Assembly: GCA_028708075.1 (NCBI GenBank)
Contig: JAQVZS010000002.1
Location: forward strand, 1 to 64,000
Length of the DNA stretch: 64,000 nt
Reading direction: 5' to 3'
Source: Massilibacteroides sp.
Lineage (GTDB): Bacteria > Bacteroidota > Bacteroidia > Bacteroidales > Tannerellaceae
Position numbers and translations under genes: made by a program. The notes below the pieces were generated by a model. The model saw nothing but the letters and a program-made list of their open reading frames with translations. It made no database searches and had not been told where the DNA came from. Each line of letters begins with the position of its first letter. The stretch's first letter is position 1. This document shows positions 26,107 through 35,250 of this stretch, piece after piece.

Positions 26107-27471
26107 ATGAAAAAAAATTATTTATTATTTTTATTAATTGCCTCTGCTATTGTAGGTGTGTCGTGCAGTTCTGATGATGAGGACATTATTTCCACAAATC
26201 CTTTCGACAACAGTGAAATCGCCAGTAACGATCGGAACAAGATCGTTATAATCAGCGACCTTCATCTTGGAAACGACTTGGAGTATTCTGAAAATGTGAA
26301 ACACCTGAAACGTCTGGAGGAGTTTCTTAATGAAGTGCGGTCATCTGTCAGCATCAAGGAATTAATAATGAATGGCGATATACTTGACGAATGGTATATC
26401 CCTACTCGGTTAGATAGTTATGGAGGAGGCACACAAGCTGATTTCGTCAGGAAAACGGTAGCAGCCAATCAGGAAATCTTCGATGTGCTGAATGGTATTA
26501 TCAAAGATGGTAAGATAAAACTTACTTATATACCAGGAAATCACGACATGGGTTTTTCGCCTGAAAATGTGGATATTGCAATGCCCGGTATAAATCAGGC
26601 TCGTGATGCAGGTGAACAGTTTGGTGTGGGTACTTATCATCCCGACGACTATCCGGAGATCGCTATTGAACATGGTCATTGTTACGACTTTTTCTGCGCA
26701 ATTACTCCAAATGCGAACGAAGAAGAAGCTCCCGGAGCAACTTTACCTCCCGGATATTTCTTTGCTCGTATTGCTGCCAATTCATTTACTGATCCTACAA
26801 CCCATGAGGAAGCGACAAAAGTTCCCAATGTGACACTAAATAATGCGGATAATGCCGAACAGTATAGCAAACACATTTATTATACATTATGGAAAAAGGT
26901 TATGGAAGATGTTATCTACGTAAAAGACAATTTTTATGATTCAATCATTAAAACAAACGTAGGTAATTATACAAAGACTTATGCGATAAATGATATACTC
27001 CCGTATAACAGCGAAACAGACGGTAGTATCCAGATAAATTTGTACAATGATTTATTTACTCAGGATAATTGGGATGAACGTGAAAAGTATAATAATGCCT
27101 CTGTTATGACAAAGATTAACGAAGCAATAGTTGGTAGTTTGGAAACATCGTTTATTGACGATCAGGCAAACGTTCAATATTTCCAGAATTCTGAATCGAA
27201 TACCCGAATCGTAATATTTGGACATACTCATATTCCTATGATCAAATCATTTACAAATTTGCAAGGGGAGACGTGTGTTTATGTCAATTCCGGTACTTGG
27301 GAAGATCAGAAAACGCGAGATAAAAGCGCTGCGATTGAACAGGATACGCTAAAAATGAATTTTGTAACTATTGAACCTGTCAAAACAAACAAAGAAAAAT
27401 TGCAGGTTGCTTTGTATCAATATCGTTATGGCGAACATTTGTTAGTAGAGAATAAAGAAGTAGATCTATAA
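26107..27471 (+). CDS. Calcineurin-like metallophosphoesterase lipoprotein
   Basis: The 454 residues include a lipobox Cys20 (AIVGVSC) followed by SSDDED, which suggests outer-membrane or surface anchoring. The metallophosphoesterase motifs are in order: SDLHLG (Asp51, His53), NGDILDEW (Asp91), GNHDM (144-148), EHGHCYD and, near the C-terminus, GHTHIPM. These bind two metal ions and hydrolyse phosphate esters; the substrate is unknown. It is longer than a minimal domain, with an insertion between the GNHD and GHTH motifs. The divergent AraC-type regulator probably controls it. A hairpin terminator follows. Confidence 0.9.
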   Translation: MKKNYLLFLLIASAIVGVSCSSDDEDIISTNPFDNSEIASNDRNKIVIISDLHLGNDLEYSENVKHLKRLEEFLNEVRSSVSIKELIMNGDILDEWYIPTRLDSYGGGTQADFVRKTVAANQEIFDVLNGIIKDGKIKLTYIPGNHDMGFSPENVDIAMPGINQARDAGEQFGVGTYHPDDYPEIAIEHGHCYDFFCAITPNANEEEAPGATLPPGYFFARIAANSFTDPTTHEEATKVPNVTLNNADNAEQYSKHIYYTLWKKVMEDVIYVKDNFYDSIIKTNVGNYTKTYAINDILPYNSETDGSIQINLYNDLFTQDNWDEREKYNNASVMTKINEAIVGSLETSFIDDQANVQYFQNSESNTRIVIFGHTHIPMIKSFTNLQGETCVYVNSGTWEDQKTRDKSAAIEQDTLKMNFVTIEPVKTNKEKLQVALYQYRYGEHLLVENKEVDL

Positions 27472-27498
27472 CACGCTTCATCTATTGCATTCTATGTC

Positions 27499-27539
27499 AT
27501 TGCCAACCCTTAATTCCTCATCAGAATGGGGTTGGCAAT
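27499..27539. terminator. Hairpin between convergent genes, likely bidirectional terminator
   Basis: ATTGCCAACCC (27499-27509) pairs perfectly with GGGTTGGCAAT (27529-27539) over 11 bp, with a 19-nt loop. It lies between the convergent stops of the phosphoesterase gene and yqeY. The T-tail is weak on both strands. Confidence 0.6.
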
Positions 27540-27576
27540 TTCTATCACAGTATACGATGCTGTCCGCTTATTACGC

Positions 27577-28026
27577 TCAGGAGAGCAGTTTTTTGACGGT
27601 TTCAGAGATGAGACGGCCTTCGGCTTTTCCGGCTAAAGCTTTGGTTGCGGTACCCATGACTTTTCCCATATCGCCCGGACCGGTTGCACCGACCTGCGTA
27701 ATGATTTCGCTCAATGCGATTTCGAGTTCTTCCACACTCATTTGTTTAGGAAGATAAGCTTCCAGACAGATCACTTCCGCTAATTCGTTCTCTGCCAATT
27801 CGGGGCGCCCCTGCGACGCGTAGATTTCCGCACTTTCTTTCCGTTGTTTTACCATCTTTTGTAAGATTTTGATGGCTGCGTCGTCTGTTAATTCTCCGTC
27901 ACTACCTTTGGCCGTTTTTGCTTCTAAAAATTCTTTCTTAACGCCACGAAGTGCTTGGAGGCGGACTTTATCTTTTGCCAGCATCGCTTCTTTGATATCT
28001 ACACTTACACGATCAAACAGATTCAT
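27577..28026 (-). CDS. GatB/YqeY domain protein
   Basis: This 149-residue soluble protein of the YqeY family is related to the tail domain of the GatB amidotransferase subunit. Typical sequences are MNLFDRVSVDIKEAMLAKDKVRLQALR, shown here as MNLFDRVSVDIKEAMLA, and later VGATGPGDMGKVMG. Its exact cellular role is not established; a link to tRNA-dependent amidation has been suggested from the domain. It follows ftsZ by 26 bases and is probably the last gene of the dcw transcript, as often seen in Bacteroidetes. Confidence 0.93.
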   Translation of the reverse strand: MNLFDRVSVDIKEAMLAKDKVRLQALRGVKKEFLEAKTAKGSDGELTDDAAIKILQKMVKQRKESAEIYASQGRPELAENELAEVICLEAYLPKQMSVEELEIALSEIITQVGATGPGDMGKVMGTATKALAGKAEGRLISETVKKLLS

Positions 28027-28052
28027 ATGTTTATTTTTTTAAGTTGATAATA

Positions 28053-29411
28053 TTAAAATCGTATGATTCGGTTGTTTTTTTGTTGGGTATTATCCGGTAT
28101 GTTTTCGGACAGAGATTGTTCCACAGGTAAATCTTCGTCCGGTTTGATTTCGCCGGTTGTTTTATGCCGATTACGGGAAAAAAGCTTCGGATCGCGGTTG
28201 TAAGTAGGATGTTCTTCCAACAGAGCAATGAGCGCATCGTCATCCATTTCTTCCGGCGTCAAGATGAACGATTTTGCCCGTAAAGAGTTCCCCATTTTGT
28301 TTCCGAGACCTTTGTAAAATTTGTCGATCAACTCTTGCTCCTCCTTTTCTTTTTGAATCCGGCGTTTTTCCTGATCCCGTTCTTCTTCTGTTCCGTAAAC
28401 GAGTGTATTCCGGTGTTCTTCTGCGATTTCCGGAATATCATCTGTTCCGAATCCGGTAGCAAGGATGGTGATTTTGACCTGATCATCCAGAGATTCGTCG
28501 ATTGCTGTCCCCCAAATTACATCAATATCGCGGCTGAAATGAGACATAAAATCATGTACATCATTTATTTCTTCCATTAACAGTTCTGCTTTTGTACTAT
28601 AACATACGTTTAGCAAAATTTTTCGGGCATCAAACACATCGTTGTTATTCAAAAGAGGTGAATTTAGTGCGTCTTCAATCGCTTTACGAACGCGGTTGTC
28701 GCCTTTTCCGTATCCGTTACTCATCAATGCCACTCCACCATCTTTCATCGTGGTGTTGACATCAGCAAAGTCGAGATTGATGATTCCAGGGACGGTAATG
28801 ATTTCTGCAATACTTTTGGCTGCAATCGTGAGTGTGTCGTCGGCCTTTCCAAATGCATTCGTGATGGTCAGGTCGGAATAAATTTGCCGTAGACGTTCGT
28901 TGCTGATGACTAAAAGCGCGTCTACGTTTTTACTGATTTCTTCTACGCCTCTCAAGGCTTGTATGATCTTTCTTTTTCCTTCGAAAATGAAAGGGATGGT
29001 AACAATCCCTACCGTCAAAATCCCCATTGATTTAGCAACACGGGCGATGACGGGTGCAGCGCCGGTACCGGTACCTCCGCCCATTCCAGCCGTGATGAAT
29101 ACCATTTTGGTTTCATCGCTAAGCATTTTATGGATATCATCCAGACTTTCTTCTGCAGCCATCATTGCTTTTTCTGGTTTGTTACCAGCTCCTAGCCCTT
29201 GGGTTACTTCACGTCCGAGCGTGATTTTGACGGGTACTTCCGAACGCCTTAATGCTTGGTTGTCTGTATTGCAGAGTACAAACGAGACATCATGTATGCC
29301 TTCTTTATACATGTGTGTTACGGCGTTTCCACCGCCGCCACCGACTCCGATTACTTTGATGATATTCTGTGAATCTTTAGGTAGATTGAAATCTAATATT
29401 TTGTCGTCCAT
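28053..29411 (-). CDS. ftsZ: Cell division GTPase FtsZ
   Basis: This 452-residue tubulin-like GTPase assembles the cytokinetic ring. GVGGGGGNAV near the start and the tubulin signature GGGTGTGAAPV bind GTP. The T7 loop NLDFADVNTTM supplies the catalytic acidic residues. A long, charged, variable linker (after about residue 340) leads to a conserved-looking end, NNRIIRF, which may contact FtsA. It lies 17 bases after ftsA. The length is somewhat greater than the 380-400 of Proteobacteria, as is usual in Bacteroidetes. Confidence 0.98.
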   Translation of the reverse strand: MDDKILDFNLPKDSQNIIKVIGVGGGGGNAVTHMYKEGIHDVSFVLCNTDNQALRRSEVPVKITLGREVTQGLGAGNKPEKAMMAAEESLDDIHKMLSDETKMVFITAGMGGGTGTGAAPVIARVAKSMGILTVGIVTIPFIFEGKRKIIQALRGVEEISKNVDALLVISNERLRQIYSDLTITNAFGKADDTLTIAAKSIAEIITVPGIINLDFADVNTTMKDGGVALMSNGYGKGDNRVRKAIEDALNSPLLNNNDVFDARKILLNVCYSTKAELLMEEINDVHDFMSHFSRDIDVIWGTAIDESLDDQVKITILATGFGTDDIPEIAEEHRNTLVYGTEEERDQEKRRIQKEKEEQELIDKFYKGLGNKMGNSLRAKSFILTPEEMDDDALIALLEEHPTYNRDPKLFSRNRHKTTGEIKPDEDLPVEQSLSENIPDNTQQKNNRIIRF

Positions 29412-29428
29412 CGTTTTCGGCTTTTAAA

Positions 29429-30769
29429 TTAAAAATCTTCGTTATCAAACAACCCTTTTGCCATGTCGTCCATTCCTTTTTTTATCCGGTTGATAAGGCC
29501 TGTTCCTCCTTTTTTCTCTTTGACCTGTTTTTGTTTGGATATTTCTTCTGTCGGCGATTTTTTTTCTTCTTTTTTCGTGTCGACTTGAACAAATTCGGGT
29601 TCCGGCTTTTCAACAACAGGAGTTGCGCAATTTTCTGCACCTTGTATTAACAATCCGATGGCAACGGCATATTCTGGATTCCCCGGATGAATCTCTCCAC
29701 TGCTAACAATTCCCTTACGTACCGATGAGCAGCGAACATCGATTTTCAGTTTTGTACTGATGGCTTCTGGTAATTTTTTTAACGCGGAACCACCCCCGGT
29801 AATTACAATGCCAGCTCCCAATTCTTCTTTTGAAGCGCATTCGTTCAGTCGGGCGTATATGTTTTCCAATATTTCGCGCGAACGAGCTTCGACAATACTA
29901 TTTAAATCAATTAGAGATATTTCACGTAACCCTACATTGTCTGCCGAATTTACTTGAATCGGCATATCTTCTTTTTCTATGATCGCACTTCCATAGGCAC
30001 GTTTGATTCGTTCCGCTTCCGCTTCGACAATGTGCAGGCTCATGATGTCTTTGGTGATTAGATGGCTCCCTAGCGGGAGGACAGAGAGTATCTTCAAATA
30101 TCCTTCTTTATATATTGAAAGAGTGGTAACACCCGCACCAAAACTGATCAGCGCACATCCTAATTTCTTTTCGTCATCACTCAGAATGACATCAGCTAAT
30201 GCGATAGGGGATACCAAAATACCGGCAATTTCTATTTTGGCCTGATCGCGTATACTGTTTAATATATGATTGCGTAAGGAAGGCCGGGCAACAATTAATT
30301 TGTAATGAGCTTCTACTCTGTTACCGAGGATGCCTACTGGATTATTTACCGGTTCACCATCAATGTAGTAGGTAGGAGAAACAATTGCTAGTACATCCAA
30401 CATGTCTGGGTGATATTGCTGGCATTCTTTGTACAAAGAGTCGATGACTTCTTCCGAGACGATTCCGTCTTTTCCCAAAATCTTTGGGACAGTATGGTCG
30501 ATAGAACGCAATGACATTCCGCCTGCGCCGACATATACTTTTCCGATTTTTGTTCCATGCAATTTATTTTCTAACTTTAAAATCAGACGTCTGACTTTAT
30601 TTGCGGTTTCTGTAACATTGTAAACGCATCCTCGTCTGATGCAGGAAGTGGAAAGTTCAGTCTCGTGCGCAATGATCGACAGTGTCCCATCCGAATTTTT
30701 AATTCCTACTATTCCTATAATATGAGACGTTCCCAAATCGATCGCAGCGATGAAGTTTGTGTATTGCAT
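29429..30769 (-). CDS. ftsA: Cell division protein FtsA
   Basis: This 446-residue actin-like ATPase tethers FtsZ to the membrane and recruits late division proteins. AIDLGTSHIIGIVG near the start is the phosphate-1 loop, and VITGGGSALKKLPE is the later nucleotide-binding motif. The start is chosen at ATG 30769 (MQYTNFIAAID), 5 bases after the ftsQ stop; an upstream in-frame ATG at 30790 would overlap ftsQ. A lysine-rich linker (about 385-420) precedes a C-terminal amphipathic helix, GLINRIKKGMDDMAKGLF, the likely membrane anchor. Confidence 0.97.
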   Translation of the reverse strand: MQYTNFIAAIDLGTSHIIGIVGIKNSDGTLSIIAHETELSTSCIRRGCVYNVTETANKVRRLILKLENKLHGTKIGKVYVGAGGMSLRSIDHTVPKILGKDGIVSEEVIDSLYKECQQYHPDMLDVLAIVSPTYYIDGEPVNNPVGILGNRVEAHYKLIVARPSLRNHILNSIRDQAKIEIAGILVSPIALADVILSDDEKKLGCALISFGAGVTTLSIYKEGYLKILSVLPLGSHLITKDIMSLHIVEAEAERIKRAYGSAIIEKEDMPIQVNSADNVGLREISLIDLNSIVEARSREILENIYARLNECASKEELGAGIVITGGGSALKKLPEAISTKLKIDVRCSSVRKGIVSSGEIHPGNPEYAVAIGLLIQGAENCATPVVEKPEPEFVQVDTKKEEKKSPTEEISKQKQVKEKKGGTGLINRIKKGMDDMAKGLFDNEDF

Positions 30770-30774
30770 ATGAC

Positions 30775-31503
30775 CTATCTTTTTGTACAAACAATCTGAT
30801 TTTTATATTTTAAATTGATAATACTGTACTTTTCCCATCCCATTTTCGGGATTACCAGATCATAAAAAAGTCTCAGATTATCTAGTTTTTCTTCAAATTT
30901 TTCAAATGTGCCTAAAACGATCCTGTGATTTCCAATCCGTGGAATCAGATCTACTTCTCCGTCTGGATGGATATAAATCTGTTCTATTTGCGCGTTCCAA
31001 AATTTGTTTCCTTGCAAAAATAACGCAAATTTGTATAAGTCGGTTACAGCGAGCCCTTTTTCGATATATCCACTGGCAACTGGAACATGGGCAGCATATC
31101 GACTGCTTATGGGCATCAAGGTGCCCCGGTTGTCGACATAAAAGTTTCCACGTGGACTGATCACACGTAAGATAGGTATTTTTTGTTCAACTTCCATTTT
31201 AAGGATACCGGAAGGTGTTTTGTAAGCTTCTACAAGGGCAATCATTTCGTTTCCGAGTAAGGTTTGTTCTATTTGATCTGTGTTGATTTCAGTCATCAAC
31301 TTGTTGACCGGATAGATTTTTTTCTGCTTTAAAAAGGAGGTAAGGTCTGTTTTTGTCACAAAATGTTTGTCCAAGCTGTCTTTTACGACGATTTCGATGG
31401 ATTTACAGATATCGTTCCGTTTTATTTCTGTAAAAAAATAGGAGGCGAATGCGATGTAGGTCAAAAGCAACGCTCCGATCAATATGGTTAAGATTCGAAT
31501 CAC
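30775..31503 (-). CDS. ftsQ: Cell division protein FtsQ
   Basis: This 242-residue bitopic membrane protein has one N-terminal transmembrane segment (about 4-24) followed by a periplasmic POTRA-like and beta domain. Sequence identity in this family is low, but size, topology and position between murC and ftsA are decisive. Its start overlaps the murC stop by 4 bases. In the divisome it links early and late proteins through FtsL-type partners. Confidence 0.93.
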   Translation of the reverse strand: MIRILTILIGALLLTYIAFASYFFTEIKRNDICKSIEIVVKDSLDKHFVTKTDLTSFLKQKKIYPVNKLMTEINTDQIEQTLLGNEMIALVEAYKTPSGILKMEVEQKIPILRVISPRGNFYVDNRGTLMPISSRYAAHVPVASGYIEKGLAVTDLYKFALFLQGNKFWNAQIEQIYIHPDGEVDLIPRIGNHRIVLGTFEKFEEKLDNLRLFYDLVIPKMGWEKYSIINLKYKNQIVCTKR

Positions 31504-32876
31504 TTTTTATCCAATATCTGTTTAACATTTTCTATCATGCGGTCTATATCGCCTGCACCGGCCATTAGAACGACTTCGTAACTTCCTTTTTCAAGAATGG
31601 AATATAAGGCTTCTTTTTTACATAACGTCTTTTTTTTCAACTTAACTTTATCGAATATAATCTGAGAGGTCACGCCTGGTATTGGTTTTTCTCTTGCCGG
31701 GTAGATGTCCAACAGAATTAATTCGTCCAACAAAGAAAGGCTTGCGGCAAAATCATCGGCGAAATCGCGCGTACGACTATATAAATGCGGTTGAAAAATA
31801 CCGGTGAGTTTTTTCCCATTATATAATTCCTTGATAGAGAGAATGCTTTCTTTTAGTTCGCCCGGATGATGGGCATAGTCATCGATTAATACGATATTTT
31901 CTTTTTTGAGCTGAAAATCGAATCGTCTTTTTGGGCCGGCAAACGAGGCCATCCCTTGTTTTATTTCATCTGGTGTGACCCCGTTAAGCCAGGCAATGGC
32001 GATAGCAGCTATCCCATTTTCTATATTTATCTTCATGGGGACACCTAAACGAATGTCTTTAATTGTGATATTTGGCCCGATAAAGTCGAACAGAATTTCT
32101 CTGTTTTCGATGCGAATATTTCCGGCATGGAAATCGCCATCGTCTGAACCCGAATAAGTATATGACCGGACATTCTTTTGCAAGCGGGGAGTGATGTTTA
32201 TCCCTTTTCTCAGGACGAGTACTCCACCCGGACAGATCAGTGATGTGAATTTATTAAAACTTTCCTTGTAGACTTCCGCTGTTCCATAAATATCCAGATG
32301 ATCGGGGTCAGCAGAGGTGATGACTGCCATGTAAGGACTGAGCCAATGGAACGAGCGGTCGAACTCATCAGCTTCAATCACTGTCAAGTCACTTTTTTCC
32401 GATAATAAAAGATTACTGTCGTAATTTTTCAATATGCCTCCCAAAAATGCGTTACAATCTACGTGAGATTGCTTTAACAAATGCGCAATCATAGAAGACG
32501 TCGTAGTTTTGCCGTGGGTACCGGCTACACATAAGGCTCGGGAAGAACGGGTAATCTCTCCTAAAACTTGTGCCCGTTTCATGATCGTAAAACCGTTTGA
32601 ACGGAAATAGGTCAATTCCGAATGCGATTCGGGAACCGCCGGTGTGTAGACGATTAACGTATGCGTCGGATCTTTACAAGAATCCGGTATGCGTCGGATA
32701 TCTTCTTCATAATGGATTTCTGCGCCTTCTTTATTTAGTTCTTCCGTTAAAGCAGAAGGAGTTTTGTCATAACCGGCAACTCGCTTTTCTTTAGACAGAA
32801 AATAACGAATTAGAGCACTCATACCGATTCCTCCAGCTCCGATAAAATAGGTGGATGTTAACGTTTCTATATTCAT
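31500..32876 (-). CDS. murC: UDP-N-acetylmuramate-L-alanine ligase
   Basis: This 458-residue cytoplasmic ATP-dependent ligase adds L-alanine to UDP-MurNAc, the first step of the peptidoglycan stem peptide. FIGAGGIGMSALIRY near the N-terminus binds the UDP-sugar, and VAGTHGKTTTSSMI is the ATP-binding P-loop. DDYAHHPGELKESI and FQPHLYSRT are typical MurC motifs. It overlaps murG (4 bases) and ftsQ, as expected in a tightly packed dcw operon. Confidence 0.97.
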   Translation of the reverse strand: MNIETLTSTYFIGAGGIGMSALIRYFLSKEKRVAGYDKTPSALTEELNKEGAEIHYEEDIRRIPDSCKDPTHTLIVYTPAVPESHSELTYFRSNGFTIMKRAQVLGEITRSSRALCVAGTHGKTTTSSMIAHLLKQSHVDCNAFLGGILKNYDSNLLLSEKSDLTVIEADEFDRSFHWLSPYMAVITSADPDHLDIYGTAEVYKESFNKFTSLICPGGVLVLRKGINITPRLQKNVRSYTYSGSDDGDFHAGNIRIENREILFDFIGPNITIKDIRLGVPMKINIENGIAAIAIAWLNGVTPDEIKQGMASFAGPKRRFDFQLKKENIVLIDDYAHHPGELKESILSIKELYNGKKLTGIFQPHLYSRTRDFADDFAASLSLLDELILLDIYPAREKPIPGVTSQIIFDKVKLKKKTLCKKEALYSILEKGSYEVVLMAGAGDIDRMIENVKQILDKK

Positions 32877-33985
32877 ACGTTTGTTGCATCTATAATTTTT
32901 ATGATTTCGTTAACGATTCGTTCCGCACTGTTTCGTTGCGCCAGTGTAGAGATATTGTTTGAAAGTAAGCGTAGTTTTTCATCATTCCGGATTAACGAAA
33001 GAGCTGTTGTCACCAGTTTCTCTCGTGCTTCCGAATCGCGTACCATGACAGCTGCTTCTTTGTTGACCAACGCCAAGGCGTTTTTGGTCTGATGATCTTC
33101 GGCAACATTGGGCGAAGGAATCAGAATAGCCGGTTTTTCGAGCAGGCAAAGTTCGGAAATAGAACTTGCACCGGCTCGCGAGACAACCAAGTCTGCAGCC
33201 GCATAGGCATAGTCCATACGATTGATGAATGCAGAACACCAAACGGCACGTTTGTTATAATTATGCAAAAAATCTTCCGCTTGTTTATAGTAGTATTTGC
33301 CAGTTTGCCAGATTACTTGAATGCCTGCGTTGAGCAGTTGGTCTAAATCGGATTGTATACTTTGATTGATCGTACGGGCTCCTAAACTTCCGCCGACAAT
33401 CAGCATTGTTTTTTCCCCTTTTTGCAGACTGAAAAAGTCCAGCGCTTCAGCTTTCCGGTCTTTGGCATCGGTCAGGTCATCACGGACGGGATTGCCAGTG
33501 ACGATTAGTTTTTCCGCAGGAAAAAAGCGTTCCATGTTTTCGTATGCCACACAGACCTTGCATGCTTTTTTTGCTAAAAGTTTATTTGTTATGCCCGCGT
33601 ATGAGTTTTGTTCTTGAATTAGTGTAGGTATTCCCAACGAAGCCGCCGACCACAATGTCGGACCGCTGGCATAGCCTCCGACACCCACGACGATATCCGG
33701 TCTAAACTTCTGGATTGTTTTTTTAGCTAACGAAAGACTGTTGATAAGACGTCCGAATACTTTTACGTTGTTCAACAGGTGTTTTCGGTCGAATCCACTT
33801 ACGGGAAGTCCCACGATATTATATCCGGCTGCCGGAACTTTCTCCATTTCCATGCGGTCTTCAGCGCCAACAAAAAGAATTTCCGTTTCCGGAAGACGTT
33901 TCTTTATGGTATTCGCGATCGAAACAGCCGGGAAAATGTGTCCTCCTGTTCCTCCTCCACTAATGATAATACGGAATGGTTTCAT
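32873..33985 (-). CDS. murG: UDP-GlcNAc:lipid I N-acetylglucosaminyltransferase
   Basis: This 370-residue GT-B fold enzyme acts on the cytoplasmic face of the membrane and turns lipid I into lipid II. GGGTGGHIFPAVSIA is the N-terminal glycine-rich loop. GVGGYASGPTLW and SRAGASSISELCLLEKP with the following PSPNVAEDHQTKNA are the C-terminal UDP-GlcNAc site. Its ATG is directly next to the ftsW stop. Confidence 0.97.
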   Translation of the reverse strand: MKPFRIIISGGGTGGHIFPAVSIANTIKKRLPETEILFVGAEDRMEMEKVPAAGYNIVGLPVSGFDRKHLLNNVKVFGRLINSLSLAKKTIQKFRPDIVVGVGGYASGPTLWSAASLGIPTLIQEQNSYAGITNKLLAKKACKVCVAYENMERFFPAEKLIVTGNPVRDDLTDAKDRKAEALDFFSLQKGEKTMLIVGGSLGARTINQSIQSDLDQLLNAGIQVIWQTGKYYYKQAEDFLHNYNKRAVWCSAFINRMDYAYAAADLVVSRAGASSISELCLLEKPAILIPSPNVAEDHQTKNALALVNKEAAVMVRDSEAREKLVTTALSLIRNDEKLRLLSNNISTLAQRNSAERIVNEIIKIIDATNV

Positions 33986-35233
33986 TTATTTTACCTCCAT
34001 CTCTGTTTCCAATTGTTCGTTTAATTTTTGTCCGGATTCTTCTTCCTCTGTTTCTTCTATTGGAATATCCTCATTACCTATTCCTGCACCAAAACGGCTG
34101 ACACTTAATATGATTCCAAAATAGATACAAGATATCATGGTCGATGTTCCACCACGGCTGATTAATGGCATGGGTTGTCCCGTTACCGGAATCAGATCAA
34201 CAGCTACCGCCATATTAGCTAGTGCTTGTACAACGAGTAACAAGCCACATCCCAATACAAGGTATTTGGGAAAGGGTTTGTCGCATTTCCGGGCGATCAT
34301 TCCTACGCGGACCAATAAAATGACATAAAGCAACAAGACGAACATACCTCCGATAAATCCCATTTCTTCAATGATGATTGCGTAGATGAAGTCGGAATAA
34401 GCTTGCGGTAAAAAGTCACGTTGCTGTCCGTGTCCGGGCATTTTCCCGATTAATCCCCCCTGTGCAATCGCTATTTTTGCGTGTATTTCCTGGTAATTAT
34501 CATCTGTAATTTTGAGTACCCCTTCCGTTCCGTCCGATTGTTTTTTCCCTACTGAAAAACGTTCAATACGGGCTTTCCAAGTTGCCAGACGGTCGGGTAA
34601 ATATTTTGCCACACTTTCAGGAGTGAACAGAATTAAACAGAGAAAGAGTCCCCCGGAAGCGACTAATATAGCCCCTAATTTAATCAACTTCTTGATAGAC
34701 AATTGTCCGATAAACATCATCAGATAACAAACCCCGAAAAGCATGATTGCCGTGGAAAAATTTTCAGGAAAGATTAGCAAACAAGTGATTCCGACCCCGA
34801 TCAGAATAGAATTGTAAATTTGTTTTTCCGTAAATTTTCCCCGTTTGCTTAACATAAAAGCAATGAAAACAATCGAAGCCAGTTTTGCGAACTCGGAAGG
34901 CTGGAACTGAATTCCGAAAATATCCAGCCAGCGGTGTGCATCATTGGCACTAACACCAATAAAGGGAGTCACAATCAGCATAAGTATAGATATTGGCAGA
35001 AACACAATGAAAGCAGAAAAGAAACGGTAAGGGATATTATGTAATAGCAGAATGATTACGAAACCGATCAATAAAAAGGTTGCATGTCGCATAATCGGTG
35101 CCCAGAAGTAAACGTTTTTATAGGCAATCGTACTTGTGGCACTGAACACTTCAATGACAGAGATAAGACACAGGAACATAAATATGATCCAGATCACCCG
35201 GTCTCCTCGAAATAGTTTATTTGCCAATTCCAT
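33986..35233 (-). CDS. ftsW: SEDS-family septal peptidoglycan polymerase FtsW
   Basis: This 415-residue polytopic membrane protein has about ten transmembrane segments. Typical SEDS sequences include GANDAHRW-like SANDAHRWLDIFGIQFQPSE, YSDFIYAIIIEEMGFIGG and GQPMPLISRGGTSTM. It polymerises lipid II at the septum together with the transpeptidase FtsI encoded upstream. The acidic C-terminal tail (PIEETEEEESGQK) is cytosolic. It lies 17 bases after murD. Confidence 0.96.
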   Translation of the reverse strand: MELANKLFRGDRVIWIIFMFLCLISVIEVFSATSTIAYKNVYFWAPIMRHATFLLIGFVIILLLHNIPYRFFSAFIVFLPISILMLIVTPFIGVSANDAHRWLDIFGIQFQPSEFAKLASIVFIAFMLSKRGKFTEKQIYNSILIGVGITCLLIFPENFSTAIMLFGVCYLMMFIGQLSIKKLIKLGAILVASGGLFLCLILFTPESVAKYLPDRLATWKARIERFSVGKKQSDGTEGVLKITDDNYQEIHAKIAIAQGGLIGKMPGHGQQRDFLPQAYSDFIYAIIIEEMGFIGGMFVLLLYVILLVRVGMIARKCDKPFPKYLVLGCGLLLVVQALANMAVAVDLIPVTGQPMPLISRGGTSTMISCIYFGIILSVSRFGAGIGNEDIPIEETEEEESGQKLNEQLETEMEVK

Positions 35234-35250
35234 TTTGTTTTTCTTAAAGA

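Noticed and set aside
28900-29427. 175-codon plus-strand frame opposite ftsZ
   Set aside because: It is a shadow of the highly conserved ftsZ N-terminal half, rich in Pro/Val/Ser from antisense codons, with no domain.
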